Below are positions 8,910-21,800 of a stretch of 64,000 nucleotides of DNA, one piece after another. The notes below the pieces were generated by a model. The model ran no database searches and was not told the DNA's origin. It saw only the letters and a list, made by a program, of their open reading frames with translations. Position numbers and translations under genes: made by a program. Every line of letters starts with the position of its first letter. The stretch's first letter is position 1. The stretch comes from Botrimarina colliarenosi (GTDB taxonomy: Bacteria; Planctomycetota; Planctomycetia; Pirellulales; Lacipirellulaceae). The stretch covers positions 372,001 through 436,000 of the forward strand of contig NZ_SJPR01000004.1 in the NCBI RefSeq assembly GCF_007859955.1, given 5' to 3'.

Positions 8910-11093
8910 TTAATCGAACAAGGACCGAACGCTCTCGCTCTCTTGCCGCGACGTTTTCTCGTTGACGCGTTGCTGCTCACGGATCAGGCCGCGCAGCAAC
9001 GCGACGACTTCATTGTAGGTCTGCTGCGTGTCGAGGCTCGCCAGCACGCGCTCGAGCTCGGCTTCGGCGCTGCGGACCCCGGCGAGCGCGGCGGCCAGGG
9101 AGTCGTCGGGCGTCCCCTCGCCGATCTGCTGTAGGGCCTTCACCGATTGGGCGAGCTGCTCCTCCTCCACCAGCCGTAGCGGCCTGACGACACGCCGTTT
9201 CAGGCGATCGACGAGGTCGGGTTGGTCGAGCCGGTTGTTCACCACCTGGAGGCGTAGCCCGTCGGCGCGCTGGGCCGCCTCGGCGACGCCGTTGGCCGCT
9301 TTGCGAGCGTCGAGCTGGCGCTCCGCCGCCCAACGCCGTCCGCCGTCGTCGCCCTGCCCCTCAGCGGCCCGGCGGCGGCGGAGATCGATCTGGTACTCCA
9401 GCCGCTGGACGTCCGACAGTATCGCTTCGAGCGAGCCGCGCAGCTCCCGCTGCGCGTCACCCAGCCTCGCCAAGAGCTCGGCGGGCGTCGTCACCTCAAT
9501 CTCGATCGGCCGGCTCTCCGCGCGGGGGCGCTCGGCCAAGTCGTAGCGATCCGCCGCGGTCGCCACCAAGGTGAAGCGGTCGCCCGGATCGAGCGTCAGC
9601 CGGCGGCGGGGGTCGGCGGAGCGGAGCGACAGCAGGTCGGCCTCTGCCGCGACGCGTCCGGGGAGCGTCGCGGGCGGGTCGAGCGGAAGAACGATCGTCT
9701 CGTCACCGCGACGCAGTTCAAGCCGGACATCCGCCAGCGCGTGATCGTCTTGCAGCCGAATCTCGACCGGGAGGCGGGCGTCGCGCGTCACCGAGCGCCC
9801 GACTCCCTCAAGCGACAGCAGCACTGACGGCGGCGAGTCGAGCGCGACTTCAAGCGGCAACTCGATCGGCTCCGACGTGAGCCCGTCGGCGTCCGTCGCC
9901 GTGAGGGTGACTACTAACGACCCCGAGAGCGGCGGCGTGGCGACGACAAGGCGTGTCCCCTCGCTCTCGAGACGGGCGTCGAGAGGCGTTTCGGTCGGCG
10001 TGGCGCCGTCGCGGTAAGTCGCCTCGACCGACGCGAGCGGCTTCGAGGCGCCGGCGATGAGGCGGGCGACGCTCCCCTCGGGGAGCGGCTGCAGCGTCGA
10101 GGCGCCGGCGCTGGTCGGCGTCGCGTCGAGATAGGCGGGTGGCTCGCAGCGGACGGTCAGGTCGGTCAGCGCCGGCCGGTCGGCCGCGATCAGCCGCAGC
10201 TGCAGCCGGGCGTCGCCGCCACGGACCGTCAACGCCAGGTCGTCATCGACACGCTCGAAACGACGCCGGTAGCGTTGGCGGAGCACGGGGCCCGTCTCGG
10301 GCGCGCCGATTCGTGTCAGGCTGGTCAGCGATCGCTGCCCTGTCGCCCGGGCGCCGCGGGCCCAGAGCGTCTCGGGCGGGGCGTCGTCCGCTTCCACCTC
10401 CGCCACGACGATGAACTCCGCCGGCTCGCCGCGTGCGACCACGCGGGTCCATTCATTCGTAGCAGCGTCGCGCTCGAAGCCTTCGACCACGAGCTGAACG
10501 CGCCGTGGCCAGGGGGCGTCGGACAGCGCGACCCGCTTGGCGTACGAGGCGGCCAGTTCGGGGCGTGACGCCGCCAAGAGGAGCGCCGCCGCCGCCGCTG
10601 CGGCGGCGAAGCAAGCGGCGCCGGTGGTCGATGGCGGGCGGACGAGTCGCGGGTCGCCCAGCTTCGCAGCCACAGCGTCGGCGTCAGCGATCGCGGCGTC
10701 GGCCAGTTGACGATTGCCGCGGTCATGGGCTCGCAAGTCGAGCGACGTTGCAATCAGCGCGGCCTCACCTGGTCGGTCGCGGTGGAGCAGCGTCACCACG
10801 TCGCGCGGACCGATCGGCCGCAGCAGCCGCGGCGCGGCGACAAGGAGCAACCAGCCTACCCCGGCGGCAAGCAGCGACAACTCTACGACCAGCCGCACCG
10901 TCGCGGAGGGCTCGAAAAGACGGTCAACGATTAGGGCGACCCACCCGACCAGCGTCACCGCCGCCAGGACCTGCCACCCGACGCGCGTCGCGATCGCCCT
11001 GTGCAGTTGCTCGGCGAGCCGCGTAAGCAGCGCGTCGACAGCCGCGCCGGGCGGGCGGGCGGGTCGGTCGGAGGATGGCGAGTCGGCAGACAA
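8910..11093 (-). CDS. DUF4175-like membrane protein
   Basis: 727 residues from a TTG start at 11093, with AAAGGA about 12 bases upstream. Two membrane helices near residues 40-85 (VLAAVTLVGWVALIVDRLF; SLLAAGVGWLLLVAAPRLL) are followed by a third near 165-185, then a large beta-rich periplasmic part and a C-terminal helical region with coiled coils. This layout matches DUF4175-type proteins that regularly accompany MoxR, DUF58 and vWA genes. The C-terminal segment (VVALLRGLIREQQRVNEKTS) is a probable coiled coil. It sits 29 bp downstream of the vWA membrane gene. Its biochemical role is not known. Confidence 0.75.
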   Translation of the reverse strand: MSADSPSSDRPARPPGAAVDALLTRLAEQLHRAIATRVGWQVLAAVTLVGWVALIVDRLFEPSATVRLVVELSLLAAGVGWLLLVAAPRLLRPIGPRDVVTLLHRDRPGEAALIATSLDLRAHDRGNRQLADAAIADADAVAAKLGDPRLVRPPSTTGAACFAAAAAAAALLLAASRPELAASYAKRVALSDAPWPRRVQLVVEGFERDAATNEWTRVVARGEPAEFIVVAEVEADDAPPETLWARGARATGQRSLTSLTRIGAPETGPVLRQRYRRRFERVDDDLALTVRGGDARLQLRLIAADRPALTDLTVRCEPPAYLDATPTSAGASTLQPLPEGSVARLIAGASKPLASVEATYRDGATPTETPLDARLESEGTRLVVATPPLSGSLVVTLTATDADGLTSEPIELPLEVALDSPPSVLLSLEGVGRSVTRDARLPVEIRLQDDHALADVRLELRRGDETIVLPLDPPATLPGRVAAEADLLSLRSADPRRRLTLDPGDRFTLVATAADRYDLAERPRAESRPIEIEVTTPAELLARLGDAQRELRGSLEAILSDVQRLEYQIDLRRRRAAEGQGDDGGRRWAAERQLDARKAANGVAEAAQRADGLRLQVVNNRLDQPDLVDRLKRRVVRPLRLVEEEQLAQSVKALQQIGEGTPDDSLAAALAGVRSAEAELERVLASLDTQQTYNEVVALLRGLIREQQRVNEKTSRQESESVRSLFD

Positions 11094-11122
11094 CGTCGTT
11101 CGAGATCCTTTGGAAGATTAAA

Positions 11123-13465
11123 CTAAGCGAGGCGCCAGGCGCGTCGCAGCAACCACTCTAGCAGCAGGGCGCCCGCCATCGCCGCCAAGGCGAAACGACT
11201 CAGCCGTTCGGCGAACCGCTCGTCGGGGGCCCCAAGGTCGATCGTGGTTTCGGCGAGTGAGAGGGTGTTCCGGGCGATCTCCAGCCATTGGTCTTGAGCG
11301 CCGGGGCTCGCCAGATCGACGTAGCGGCCGCCGCTCCGCTGGGCGATCGCGGCGAGGAGCTTGGCGTTCTGGACGCGGGTCTCGTTCTCGAGCGCCGGCA
11401 GCGACGCCTCGGCGGTTGCGGTCAGTCGATCGCTACCTTCTCGACCGCTACTGCCGCGATCAACGGTCGCCGTCCAGCGGCCCGTCGCGGTTGCCCGGAC
11501 CGACGCGGAGAAGACACCGGGCTGCCCTTCGACCGGATCGAGGCGGACCTCTTCGGCGGGCCCGTCGCCGACGATCAGCCGTGCCGGCGGCGGGGGCGTC
11601 GGCGTGCTTGTTTCGCGGGCCACGTAGCGGAGCGTCATCGTCTCGCCCAGGTCGTAACGCCGACGGTCGAAAAGCAAACTTCCCTCGGCCGCGACGCCGA
11701 GCAGCCGGCCCTGCGTCAAATGCCGGAGCCAGCCGACGTGCAGCGCGGTGAACGAATCGGCAGAAACGGTCCGGAGACGCCACGTCTCGGGCGTCGACAG
11801 ATACGCGACCCGGCCGGCGCCGTAGAGCTGTTCGACGAGCAGCGGGGGCGCCGAGTCCTCCTCGCCGAGTTTCGCTAGGACGGTCGCGCCCGGCTTGGGC
11901 TCGGCGGGGATCGTCGGCGAATAGAAGCCATCGAGCCGTCGCCAGACGCTGGTGGTTTCTTCGTTGGGAAGGCGGAGGTCGAGCCAGCCGAGCCCGCGTC
12001 CCGCACCGGTGAGGTAGATCGGCCGGGGATCGCGGCTAACTCCAAGCGAGCTGCCCAGCGCCAACGGATCGTCACGGAGCATGACCGGCAGCAGCGTCCG
12101 CAATGGCGTCTCGAGCCCCGCGCGGAGAACGCCCGGCATTGCGACGGGGCCGGCGACGAACGCCAGCCCACCCCCCCGGCTCGACACCCACTCGGCGAGC
12201 GCGGCTTGCGTCGCGGGCTCGACCTGCCGCCAGTCGAGGTCGATCGCCGCCAGCACGTCGTACGCCTCCCATTCGGCGGCGGTCGCCGGGAGCGCCACCA
12301 GCACCTTGCCGGCGTCTTGGGTCACGGCGCCGGTCGCCGATTGCAGCAGCACGTCGCAGGTGAACTGCTCGTCGCGGTAGAGCTGGTCCCGCAAGAAGTG
12401 GTAGTCCCGCGCGGGACCGCCGGCGGCGAGCAGCACCCGGGTCGGTTGATCGACGAACTCGATTGGCGTTGAGAGCGCATTGTCGGTGAGGTCGGCGTCC
12501 CGTCCGGCGGGGACCAGCGTCGCGGTTAGTTCGTAGAGACCGGGCGCTGGGCCCGTGAGTTCCGCCGTCCCGCCGGCGAGCCCCCCCTCGCGTGGCAGCT
12601 CGAACTCGACGGGTTCTTCAAGCACCGCGGCGCCGGTCTTGCCATCGGCCCCCAAGGGGCGGAGCGTCAGCGTCACCCGCGGCGTCCCGGCTCCGGCCGC
12701 CCCCGCGCCGTTGGCAGCGACCGTGACGCTCGCCTGAAACGCGTCGCCTGTCGCCGCCCGTGAGGGCGCCGCCAAGTCGCGCAAGCCGATGCTCGGCGGC
12801 TCGCGTAGCGGACCGACCCCGATGGTGTGGACCGGCACATCACGGCTCTTGGCGAGCGCTGCCGGATCCACTGGATCGGGTCCGGCGTTCCAGCCGCCAT
12901 CGCTTACAACGACAACCGCTGCTAGCGGCGACGCGCCATAGTCCGACAGCACCCGCTGCAGCGCCGAGCCGAGGCGCGTGGCGCCCCCGGCGTCAGTCGT
13001 GTTGTCAGTCGCACCAGGCGCGGCCTCGGGCGACGCCGTGGGACTCTGATAGTTCACCGCGACGTCGAACCCGGCCCGGCTCACGTCGTGCCGTTCGGCG
13101 AACACCGTGGCAAGCTGATCGGCGACCGCCTTCGTGGGGGCCGATCGCGGCGTGGTGTCGCCCGGCTCGTCCGTCGCCGGCAGGGTCATGCTCGCGCTAC
13201 GGTCGATGAGCAGCACCACCCGCGACGGGACCTCTTGCTCGCTCAGGGGTCGGCGTTCGACTCCGGCGATGACCAATCCCGCGGCGGCGACCGCCAGGAC
13301 GCGGAGCACCAGCAGCACCACCCAGCCACGCGGCGCAACCCGCCGCTCGCGCCAGCCGCACGCCACCGCCAAGACGATCGCCGCGACAGCGAGCCCGATC
13401 AGCGTGGCCGCCCAACCGGGCGACTGCGTGAGCGTCTCATAGCCGACGGCGTCGTAAACGTTCAT
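11123..13465 (-). CDS. vWA-domain membrane protein with glutamine-amidotransferase-like region
   Basis: 780 residues from the ATG at 13465; upstream extensions read through the previous gene in another frame. Two N-terminal membrane helices (residues about 15-70) are followed by a vWA domain with an intact MIDAS motif (LLIDRSASM) and the second acidic motif VVVVSDGGWN. The middle (QPTRVLLAAGGPARDYHFLR to LAEWVSSRGGGLAFVAG) resembles the class-I glutamine-amidotransferase-like fold often seen in these proteins, without an obvious catalytic Cys. A final membrane helix lies near residues 750-775. It overlaps the BatA-like gene upstream by 4 bp. vWA proteins of this type work with MoxR ATPases in envelope complexes. 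Confidence 0.85.
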   Translation of the reverse strand: MNVYDAVGYETLTQSPGWAATLIGLAVAAIVLAVACGWRERRVAPRGWVVLLVLRVLAVAAAGLVIAGVERRPLSEQEVPSRVVLLIDRSASMTLPATDEPGDTTPRSAPTKAVADQLATVFAERHDVSRAGFDVAVNYQSPTASPEAAPGATDNTTDAGGATRLGSALQRVLSDYGASPLAAVVVVSDGGWNAGPDPVDPAALAKSRDVPVHTIGVGPLREPPSIGLRDLAAPSRAATGDAFQASVTVAANGAGAAGAGTPRVTLTLRPLGADGKTGAAVLEEPVEFELPREGGLAGGTAELTGPAPGLYELTATLVPAGRDADLTDNALSTPIEFVDQPTRVLLAAGGPARDYHFLRDQLYRDEQFTCDVLLQSATGAVTQDAGKVLVALPATAAEWEAYDVLAAIDLDWRQVEPATQAALAEWVSSRGGGLAFVAGPVAMPGVLRAGLETPLRTLLPVMLRDDPLALGSSLGVSRDPRPIYLTGAGRGLGWLDLRLPNEETTSVWRRLDGFYSPTIPAEPKPGATVLAKLGEEDSAPPLLVEQLYGAGRVAYLSTPETWRLRTVSADSFTALHVGWLRHLTQGRLLGVAAEGSLLFDRRRYDLGETMTLRYVARETSTPTPPPPARLIVGDGPAEEVRLDPVEGQPGVFSASVRATATGRWTATVDRGSSGREGSDRLTATAEASLPALENETRVQNAKLLAAIAQRSGGRYVDLASPGAQDQWLEIARNTLSLAETTIDLGAPDERFAERLSRFALAAMAGALLLEWLLRRAWRLA

Positions 13466-15657
13466 ACGGCGCCCCCACGGCGGGCAGCCGACTGGACGTA
13501 GCTGTTGCGGTAGGCGAGCCAACGCTCCCCCACCAACAGGCCGAGCAGCGCCGCCGCGCAGGCGTACAATGGCCCGCGGCTGGCGGGTGTGGGGGCGTCG
13601 CGAAACAACTCGTCGGCGCTGCTGACGCGGGCGACGTCGCCCCAACGCTGGCGGAGCACGGCGATCGACGCGGACCGCAGGTCGCTCTCAGCGGGCGACA
13701 CTTGCGCCGCGAACAACGGTTCTTCGACGCCTCCAAGGACGCGGCGATAGACGCCCGGCGTCGCCGGCGTCAGTGTCGCGGAGGGGCCGAGCGGCGTCGC
13801 TTCCATCAGCCCATCGGCCGCGTCCCAGCGCAGCAGCGACGACCTCGGCGGCGTGTCGCTCGCGACGGCGACGATCGGCTCGGCCCGCGGCCGGAGCCGT
13901 TCTTGGGCCAACCAACCCGTTATGTCGTTCACCAGCACCGGGAAGATCGGCAGCGTCGCCAAATTGCTCCACGGCTCGGAACCTCCCGAACCGGTCGCGG
14001 CGGTGGTCATCAGCCCGAGGACACGACCCGCGCCGTAGTGGCTCTCGACCAAGAGCGGCTGGCCGTCGAGCCGCCGCGCTAGCACTTCGTAGCTTGGCGT
14101 CTCGGCGGACGGGGACGTTGTAACTTGCCGGAGTGCGGCGACATCGTCGTCGGTCGCCAGTCGCCGCTGCGCGAGCAACCGGACCAGCGGCAGGAAGCCG
14201 TTCTGCTTGCCGGCGAGCACACGCACGGCGGGATGATCGACGACGCTGATCACCGGACGGCCCGGTTCGGCCACCGGGCCCGACGTCGCGGGGCCCAGCC
14301 GCCACGGCGTCAGCGGCGGCTCGCCCGCCACGGCGCTGGCGATGCGTTGATTGAACCAGCCGGCGTCGGTCCGAGGGCCCAGGACCATGAGCAGCCCGCC
14401 GCCGTCGGCTGTGTAGTCGCGGAGCCGCTGCGTGTCGGCGTCGCTAAGCCGCTCGATGTCGAGCAGCATCACGGCCGCGGCGCCGGCGAGGTCGTCGCTG
14501 GCGAGCCGCTCGACACGCCGCGGCGCCCAACCGCTGCGAGTGGCGCCGATCGGCCGCAACGCCGCCGCGAAGACACGTGACTCGATCGCCTTGGGCTGGT
14601 CGTCCACCAAAAGGACTGGTTGCGAAGCGGCGATGTCAACCGCGAGCCAGCCTTGGTCGTCGGCCGGCAACCGGTCGGCGGGGAGCGTCGCCTCAATGGC
14701 GTGCGGCCCGATCCCCATGAACGTGACCGGGGTTTCAACAGCGACGCGTTCACCGGCCCCGAACGGGCCCACCTCGAGCGCCGTCAGCGGTTGCCCGTTG
14801 CGGCGCAGCGACAACGCCACGGCGGGCGCTGGCTCGATGGAATGGTTGACCACCTCGATGACGAGGCGTGTCTCCACGCCCGACGCCAACGGCCCCGGGG
14901 CGAGGTTGACCGACTCGATGGCGAGGTTCCCCGTCGCGGCGGCGTCGCCACAGACGGCGAGCACCAAGCCAGCAGTCTTGTCGCTCAAGGCGTCGAGTCG
15001 CGACGCCCCGTCGGCGCGGAGCGCGGTTTCGGCGAAGTCGGAAACGACGTAGGCGTACGCCGGGACGCCGGGCGGGGCGGCTTCGCAGAGAGCGATCGCC
15101 CGATCGAGGCCGTCGCTCGGCGACGCACTGGCGTTGGTCACCTGCAGCGAGGTGGGCGTCGCCACGCCGCTCGACGACTCTCCCGCTGGCGTCGACCCCA
15201 CCAGCGTCGCCACGTCGCCGCCGACAGAGGTGTCGGCGTAACGGACAACAAGCAACTCGTCGCCGCTCTGGCGGGCGGCGTCGGCGAGCCGTTCGACGGC
15301 GCCGAGCGCCTCGTCCCAAGCCGAGCCCCCCGCGCCGCGGCGTTGCATGCTGCAGGTGTCGTCGAGAAGAACGACGTGCCGCGCCCGTTGCTGCCCGAAG
15401 TAGCCTTTTAGCAGGTCGAGCGTTGTTGGCGTCGCCGCCAGGAGGCCCGCCAGGGCGATGGCGACGACCCGCGCCGCGAGCAGCAGCCACTCGCTCAGCC
15501 GCACCCAAGTGCGGTTCTTGCGGTCGCTCTGCAAGAGAAAGTCCATCGCCGCCCACGCCACCCGCCGCCGGCGCCGCCGGTTGAGCAGGTGAATGACGAT
15601 CGGCAGGGACGCCAAGAGGGCGCCGGCGACCGCCAAGGCTGGGAAGGTGAAAGACAC
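13462..15657 (-). CDS. BatA-like protein: aerotolerance N-terminal domain plus vWA
   Basis: 731 residues from a GTG start at 15657 with no clear ribosome-binding site. The N-terminus (SLPIVIHLLNRRRRRRVAWA) is the BatA/aerotolerance signature: a membrane helix, then a basic stretch and AAMDFLLQS. A second helix follows near residues 58-80. The vWA domain begins at RHVVLLDDTCSM, whose MIDAS reads DxTxS rather than DxSxS. A GATase-like region near 420-620 and a last membrane helix (YACAAALLGLLVGERWLAY) follow. It overlaps the next vWA gene by 4 bp. BatA-family proteins accompany MoxR and DUF58 proteins and are linked to envelope stress tolerance. Confidence 0.85.
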   Translation of the reverse strand: MSFTFPALAVAGALLASLPIVIHLLNRRRRRRVAWAAMDFLLQSDRKNRTWVRLSEWLLLAARVVAIALAGLLAATPTTLDLLKGYFGQQRARHVVLLDDTCSMQRRGAGGSAWDEALGAVERLADAARQSGDELLVVRYADTSVGGDVATLVGSTPAGESSSGVATPTSLQVTNASASPSDGLDRAIALCEAAPPGVPAYAYVVSDFAETALRADGASRLDALSDKTAGLVLAVCGDAAATGNLAIESVNLAPGPLASGVETRLVIEVVNHSIEPAPAVALSLRRNGQPLTALEVGPFGAGERVAVETPVTFMGIGPHAIEATLPADRLPADDQGWLAVDIAASQPVLLVDDQPKAIESRVFAAALRPIGATRSGWAPRRVERLASDDLAGAAAVMLLDIERLSDADTQRLRDYTADGGGLLMVLGPRTDAGWFNQRIASAVAGEPPLTPWRLGPATSGPVAEPGRPVISVVDHPAVRVLAGKQNGFLPLVRLLAQRRLATDDDVAALRQVTTSPSAETPSYEVLARRLDGQPLLVESHYGAGRVLGLMTTAATGSGGSEPWSNLATLPIFPVLVNDITGWLAQERLRPRAEPIVAVASDTPPRSSLLRWDAADGLMEATPLGPSATLTPATPGVYRRVLGGVEEPLFAAQVSPAESDLRSASIAVLRQRWGDVARVSSADELFRDAPTPASRGPLYACAAALLGLLVGERWLAYRNSYVQSAARRGGAV

Positions 15658-16707
15658 AGAACGTGAGGTGAAGTTTGCTGGTGAGCCACGACGGTTGGGG
15701 AGCCGTCGAGCTGTTGGCCGCTCCCTGACGGTCGCGGTTCGGTGGGTGATATCTACCGCCGCCGCGGGCCGCGGAGACGGCTCGACAGCAGCGCGATCAG
15801 CACCGACTCGAGGGACTGACTGGTGCGGATCAATTGATGGTTGGCGCCGCGGCGGGCGCAGGCGGCCTCGATCGCGTCTTGGTGCTGGGCGAGAGCGGCC
15901 AGGTACTCGCGTCGCAGGGCGCGGGGATTGGCGTCGAGTTCGGCGCCCCCTTCGAGCCCAACGAAACGGGTCGCCCCCTCCAGCGGGAAGTCGATCTCGT
16001 CGTCCGACAGGGTCTGCATCACGACCATATCGGCGCCTTTGGCCTGCAACATCGCCAGCCCGGTGTCGAGGCCCTCGAGTGGGCAGAGGAGGTCGGAGAG
16101 CAACACGACAACGCCGCGCCGGGGGATCGTCTCGGCGGTCGATCGCAGTAGGCCCGCCAGGTCGGTCTTCGCCGCGTCGGTTGATCCTTCGAGCGACGCG
16201 GTTAGCAGGTCGGCAATCGCGCTGACTTGCGCGCGGCCGGTCCGGTGGGGCGTCTCGGCGATCACCTCGCCGGCGAACGCACGGCAGGCGACCGCGTCGT
16301 GCTGCGCGGTCAGCAGGTACGCCAGCACGCAGGCGGCTGTCGCGGCGTACTCGTGCTTGCTCATCGCGTCGCCGGGGCTGCCGGACGCGCCCTCGCCACG
16401 GAAACGCATGCTCGCCGACGAATCGACTAACAGCGTCGCGCGGAGGTTATTCTCTTCCTCGTACTGTTTGACGAAGAGCCGGTCTTGGCGGCCCCACGCC
16501 TTCCAGTCGATGTGCCGGAGGTCGTCGCCGGCGGCGTACTGGCGGTGCTCACGGAACTCGAGCGAACGGCCCAGGAAGGGGCTGCTGTGCCGGCCCGACA
16601 GAAAGCCATCGACGACGCGGGCGGCGCGGACCTCGAGCCGGCCGAGACGCTTGAGCACCTCGGGGAGCGATTGGCTCGACGACGACGGACGCGGCCCGCC
16701 GCCCCCG

Positions 16708-17754
<1,047 letters not shown>

Positions 17755-17800
17755 GAAGGGTTCCCGAATCCGCGACGCGTGGCGTCGACTAGTTGAGGCG

Positions 17801-18838
17801 TCAGCGCTGGTAGATGGGCAAGCAGCCCTCGTCCAATTGCAGCATGATCAAGTTCAGGGCGGTCGTATACACCGGGCCGATGTAGCCTTGGTTCCAGCGG
17901 TACCCGGGACCGAGCGGCGTTTCGACCGGCGTTGCGTCGGCGACTAGCTTGCCGTAGGTCGCGCGGCGGTAGTCGTCCCATGTATCACCCGCTTCGCGGT
18001 ACTGGACCTGCGAGTAATAGAAATTGGCGTAGTGCCAGTGGCCGTGGCTGCCCGAGTCGTCCCCCGCTAGGCGGAGCTGGCAGTACTCCTTCATCCGGGG
18101 GACGAAGTTGTCGTCGTAGCTGCCGGCCTCGTAGAGGCACGCCAACGCGGCGGCGGTGATCGCCGGCCGGCCGTTCCCCCCTTTGGTGCTGTACTGCACG
18201 CCGCCGTCGGCCTGCGTACAGCCGTGGATATAGCCGACCGCGCCGTCGATGATCCCCTTGGGGACGGGGATCCCCGCGTTGCGGCAGCCGCGGAGCCCCT
18301 GCACCTGGGTGACGGTCGTCGAGCCTTCGTCGAAGCCATTGCCGTCGCGCGCCGAGACATAGCCCCAGCCCCCCGCCGCCGTCTGCGCCTGACCGGTGAA
18401 CTGCACCGCGGCGGTGAGGACGCGGATCAACTCCTCACGGCGTCGGGCGTCTTCCTCCTCGCCGAGCACCTGCGAGAGGAACAGCATCCCGAATCCATGG
18501 CCGTACGTGTAGCGGTCGTCGCGGAGCGGGTCGCCGATCAGTCCGTTGGGGCGGGCCTGGGCCAGAAGGTAATCGACCGCCAGTCGTATTTCGGGCGCGT
18601 AGCGGCCGCCGCTGGGAGTGGAGCCCTCCGCCAATAGGGCGATGCCCGCCAGAGCGGTCATCGCCGCGGGGTAGCGCCCGCCGGCGTCCCACGAGCCGAG
18701 GCGGCTCTGGGACGTAGCGAGCCAACGGAGCCCCCCTTCGGTGACCCGGTCGACGTCGTTCGCCAAGCCAACGGCGGGGAGCATTACCGCCGCGGTGACG
18801 GCAAGCCAGCGGGTTCGGCGGATCGATCGAAACGGCAT
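17801..18838 (-). CDS. Secreted prenyltransferase/squalene-oxidase-repeat protein
   Basis: 345 residues with a signal peptide ([16 protein letters not shown]). The mature part is an alpha/alpha toroid of the squalene-cyclase repeat type: repeated segments such as [51 protein letters not shown], and [38 protein letters not shown]. The DxDD catalytic motif of true cyclases is not visible. Together with the signal peptide, that argues for a binding or structural role rather than terpene cyclisation. Such proteins commonly accompany MoxR genes in planctomycetes. Confidence 0.8.
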   Translation of the reverse strand: MPFRSIRRTRWLAVTAAVMLPAVGLANDVDRVTEGGLRWLATSQSRLGSWDAGGRYPAAMTALAGIALLAEGSTPSGGRYAPEIRLAVDYLLAQARPNGLIGDPLRDDRYTYGHGFGMLFLSQVLGEEEDARRREELIRVLTAAVQFTGQAQTAAGGWGYVSARDGNGFDEGSTTVTQVQGLRGCRNAGIPVPKGIIDGAVGYIHGCTQADGGVQYSTKGGNGRPAITAAALACLYEAGSYDDNFVPRMKEYCQLRLAGDDSGSHGHWHYANFYYSQVQYREAGDTWDDYRRATYGKLVADATPVETPLGPGYRWNQGYIGPVYTTALNLIMLQLDEGCLPIYQR

Positions 18839-18875
18839 GCTGGTATCCTACCCGATGACAACGGAACGGCCCGCC

Positions 18876-21800
18876 TCAATCGTCGTCCCCATCCCAGAAC
18901 GACTTGAAGAGACGCTCGACACCTTGGCCGATCTCATCGGGCCCTTTCGGTCGCGACGCCTCGGGGTCCTCGACCTGGGCCCGCATCAACGGCCGCGGGG
19001 GGGCGGGCTGCGGGGTCGTTTCGAGCGTCACCCAGGAGCGACCCGCTCGGATCAGCATCTGCTCGCTGTCGGTCCGCTCGTAGACGGCCCACAGCGGCGC
19101 CGGGCCGTCGTTCTCGTCACCCGCCGGCAGGTGATGGTTGCGATAGACCGTGGCGCCGGTCGCCAAATCAATCGCCGCCAGAGCGATCTCGGCCTCGGCC
19201 TGTTCTTCGTTGGCGTCGGGGGCTCGGCGCCGCGCTAAGAGCAAGAGCGGCGCGTCGCTGACGGCCGTCTCAACGATCGCCATCCCGTCGACCTGCACCG
19301 GGGCGGGCCATAGCGCTGCGCCGGTTTGCCCGTCGAGGCAGTAGAGGTCGCCGGTCAACAACGGATCGCCGCCGATTGGCGACGCGCCGCGGAGCCGATC
19401 GACCATCGGATTCGAGCCGTCGATTTCCACCAAGAGCCGCGCGCCGTGGTTGCGGAGCCGCACCGACCGCACCGGCGCTTCGAGGTTACCTGGCAGCGAG
19501 GTCGCGAAACGGACCGCCGCGGCCGCGACATCCACCACCGTGAGGCGACGCTTGTCGGTGACGAACGCCGCCACGTCGCCGTTCGGCAAAAAGCGGGTGG
19601 TGAGGTCGAAGTCGTGCTCCCAAGCCGGCTGGTCCGTCGCGGCGTCGGTGATCGTGACGACTCGGAACTGGCGCCGGCCGGCGGAACGTTCTTCGGTGAG
19701 CAGGTTGCCTCCCGCCGCCAGTCGCCAATTGCGGGCGGGCGGGGCGGCCCACTCGCCCAGCCGCTGACCACTCCACGCCGCCAGCCGCAGGCCGCTCGTG
19801 GTAGAGCCGACGACGTAAAGAACGCCGTCGTTCTCGAGCACCCGCAGCGAATCCGACCCCAGCTCTACCAGCTCGCGACGCCAAACCATCCGCCCTGTCG
19901 AAAGTTCGCGGCACTGCAGCGTCGCTCCGGAGACCGACACGACGCCCCACGGCCCGGCCGCGGCGGGAGTTTCTGCCGGATCGAGCACGACCCCGGGCCA
20001 AGCGGCGTTGGACGTGTCGGTTGTCTCCCAAACGACGCCGCTGCGGGCGTGGCAAACGACGAAGCCGGTGTCGAGCTTCAGAGCCAGCCACTCGCCATAG
20101 ACCCGGTCGCCCGGCACCCCCACGGCGCCGGCCGCGTCGGGGCTCGGCGACCAAGGATCGCCCGGCAACTCGTCGGCGAGCAACCGTTCCCCCCAGCCGC
20201 TGGCGCCAACCAACAACCAATCCCCGCCGCGTGACTCGTAGCTCCAATGAACCCCTTCGACCGCGTCGCCCACCAGCGCGATCGGACGCGATTTGAACGC
20301 CCGGTCTTGGCGGACCCGATTCGAGCGACGCCGCATCGAGGTGGACTTCGGGAAGGACTCGACCTGCGCCGTGACCTGACGCTCGGTCCACGCGGTTGTC
20401 GCTAAAGGTTCGGCCGCCGGCGCGACGTCGCCGGTCGGGCGGAAACGGGCGGCGATTGCCTCGATCTGACGGGGATCGGCGCCGGCCAACTCGGCGCGGC
20501 GGGCGGCGATTCGGCTGGCGGTGACTTGCAGATGGTCTTCGATCCGTAGCACCACGTCGCCCGCGTCGCTCGCCGCTAGCGATCGGGCGTCGTCGAGCGC
20601 GGTGGCGGCGTCGATCCCTGGAGAAGCCGCAAGACGCATCGCGGCCTCGTAAGCCGTGGCGCGTTGGCCAGCCACCAGGTGGGGCAGCTGTCCGAGCGCC
20701 GCCGGCGCGACGCCGTCGCTACGCAGCAGCGTCACCGCCAGCAACTCGGCCAGCCGGCGGTCGGTGCGGTCCGCGTCATACGCCGCTTGCAATGCCGGTA
20801 GTGCCGCCGCCGGATCGTTGGTTTGCAGGGCGTCGATCGCTTGCTTCTCGACCGCTCGGAGAATGGCGGCTTGGGGGTAACTCTCGACCGTGGTCGCCGA
20901 CCGGGAGACGATCAACCCGGCGTGGTAGAGCAGGTTGCCGAGCTTCGGCGCGTCGACCAGGGGGTTCAGACCCATGTCCGCCAAGCGCCAAGCCTCCTCG
21001 GCCTCGAGGCGCGACGTGTCGAGCATCGCGAGGCGTCCCGACCGCAACGGGAGCAAGAGGTGGCCGTCCACCATCAGGCCCTCACCCGCCGGCGAGTCGC
21101 CGCCAGGGAGCGGTAACGTCGCGACCGACTCACCATCCCTCAGGCGCCAAGCAGAGACGGCGTCCGCCTCGACGACCAGGGCGGCTTGCTCCGTGATCCC
21201 CGCCAGCAGCAAGGCGTCCGAGAAGTCGCGGCGCCAAAGGAACTCGCCCGTCGCGGCGTCGAAGCACTGCAGCGACGGCAAGGCGGGAGAGGCGACCAAC
21301 AGACGATCGCCGACTTCGACGACCCGGCAGTGGCGCCACGCCGTCGCGTCGTCTGCCCAGCGGCGTGAATCCCGCACAGCGCCCCACCCCCCCTGCATCG
21401 CGGGGCGGGCGTCTTTCTCGTCGATCGCCAAGTAGCCCAACCACTCCAGCCGGCGACGGAGCGGGTCAACGGCGACCACGGCGCCCCGTCCCGTGGGGCA
21501 GTAAATCAACCGCTCCCCGATGGTCGGCGAAACCACGGCCGTCGCGATCAGCGGCGACGCCGCCCGTTGGCACTGAGCGAGCGGCTGGCGCCACAGCACG
21601 TCGCCCGAGGTCGCGTCGATCTCCAGGAGTGAGATCGTTTGCTCCGCCTCGGCGAGCGCATAGACCCGGCCGTCGGCGATGGCTGGCGGCCCCAAAAAGC
21701 GGGCGCCCGGCGCAGGGCCCTTCGGGTCGCCGCCATCGATCCGCCACCGCAGTTTCCCGGCCGTGGCGAGTTCGTAGGCGGCCAAGCAATTCGCGGGAAG

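Noticed and set aside
17801..18838. True squalene/hopene cyclase
   Set aside because: It has a signal peptide, is half the usual length and lacks a visible DxDD motif. Only the repeat fold is supported.
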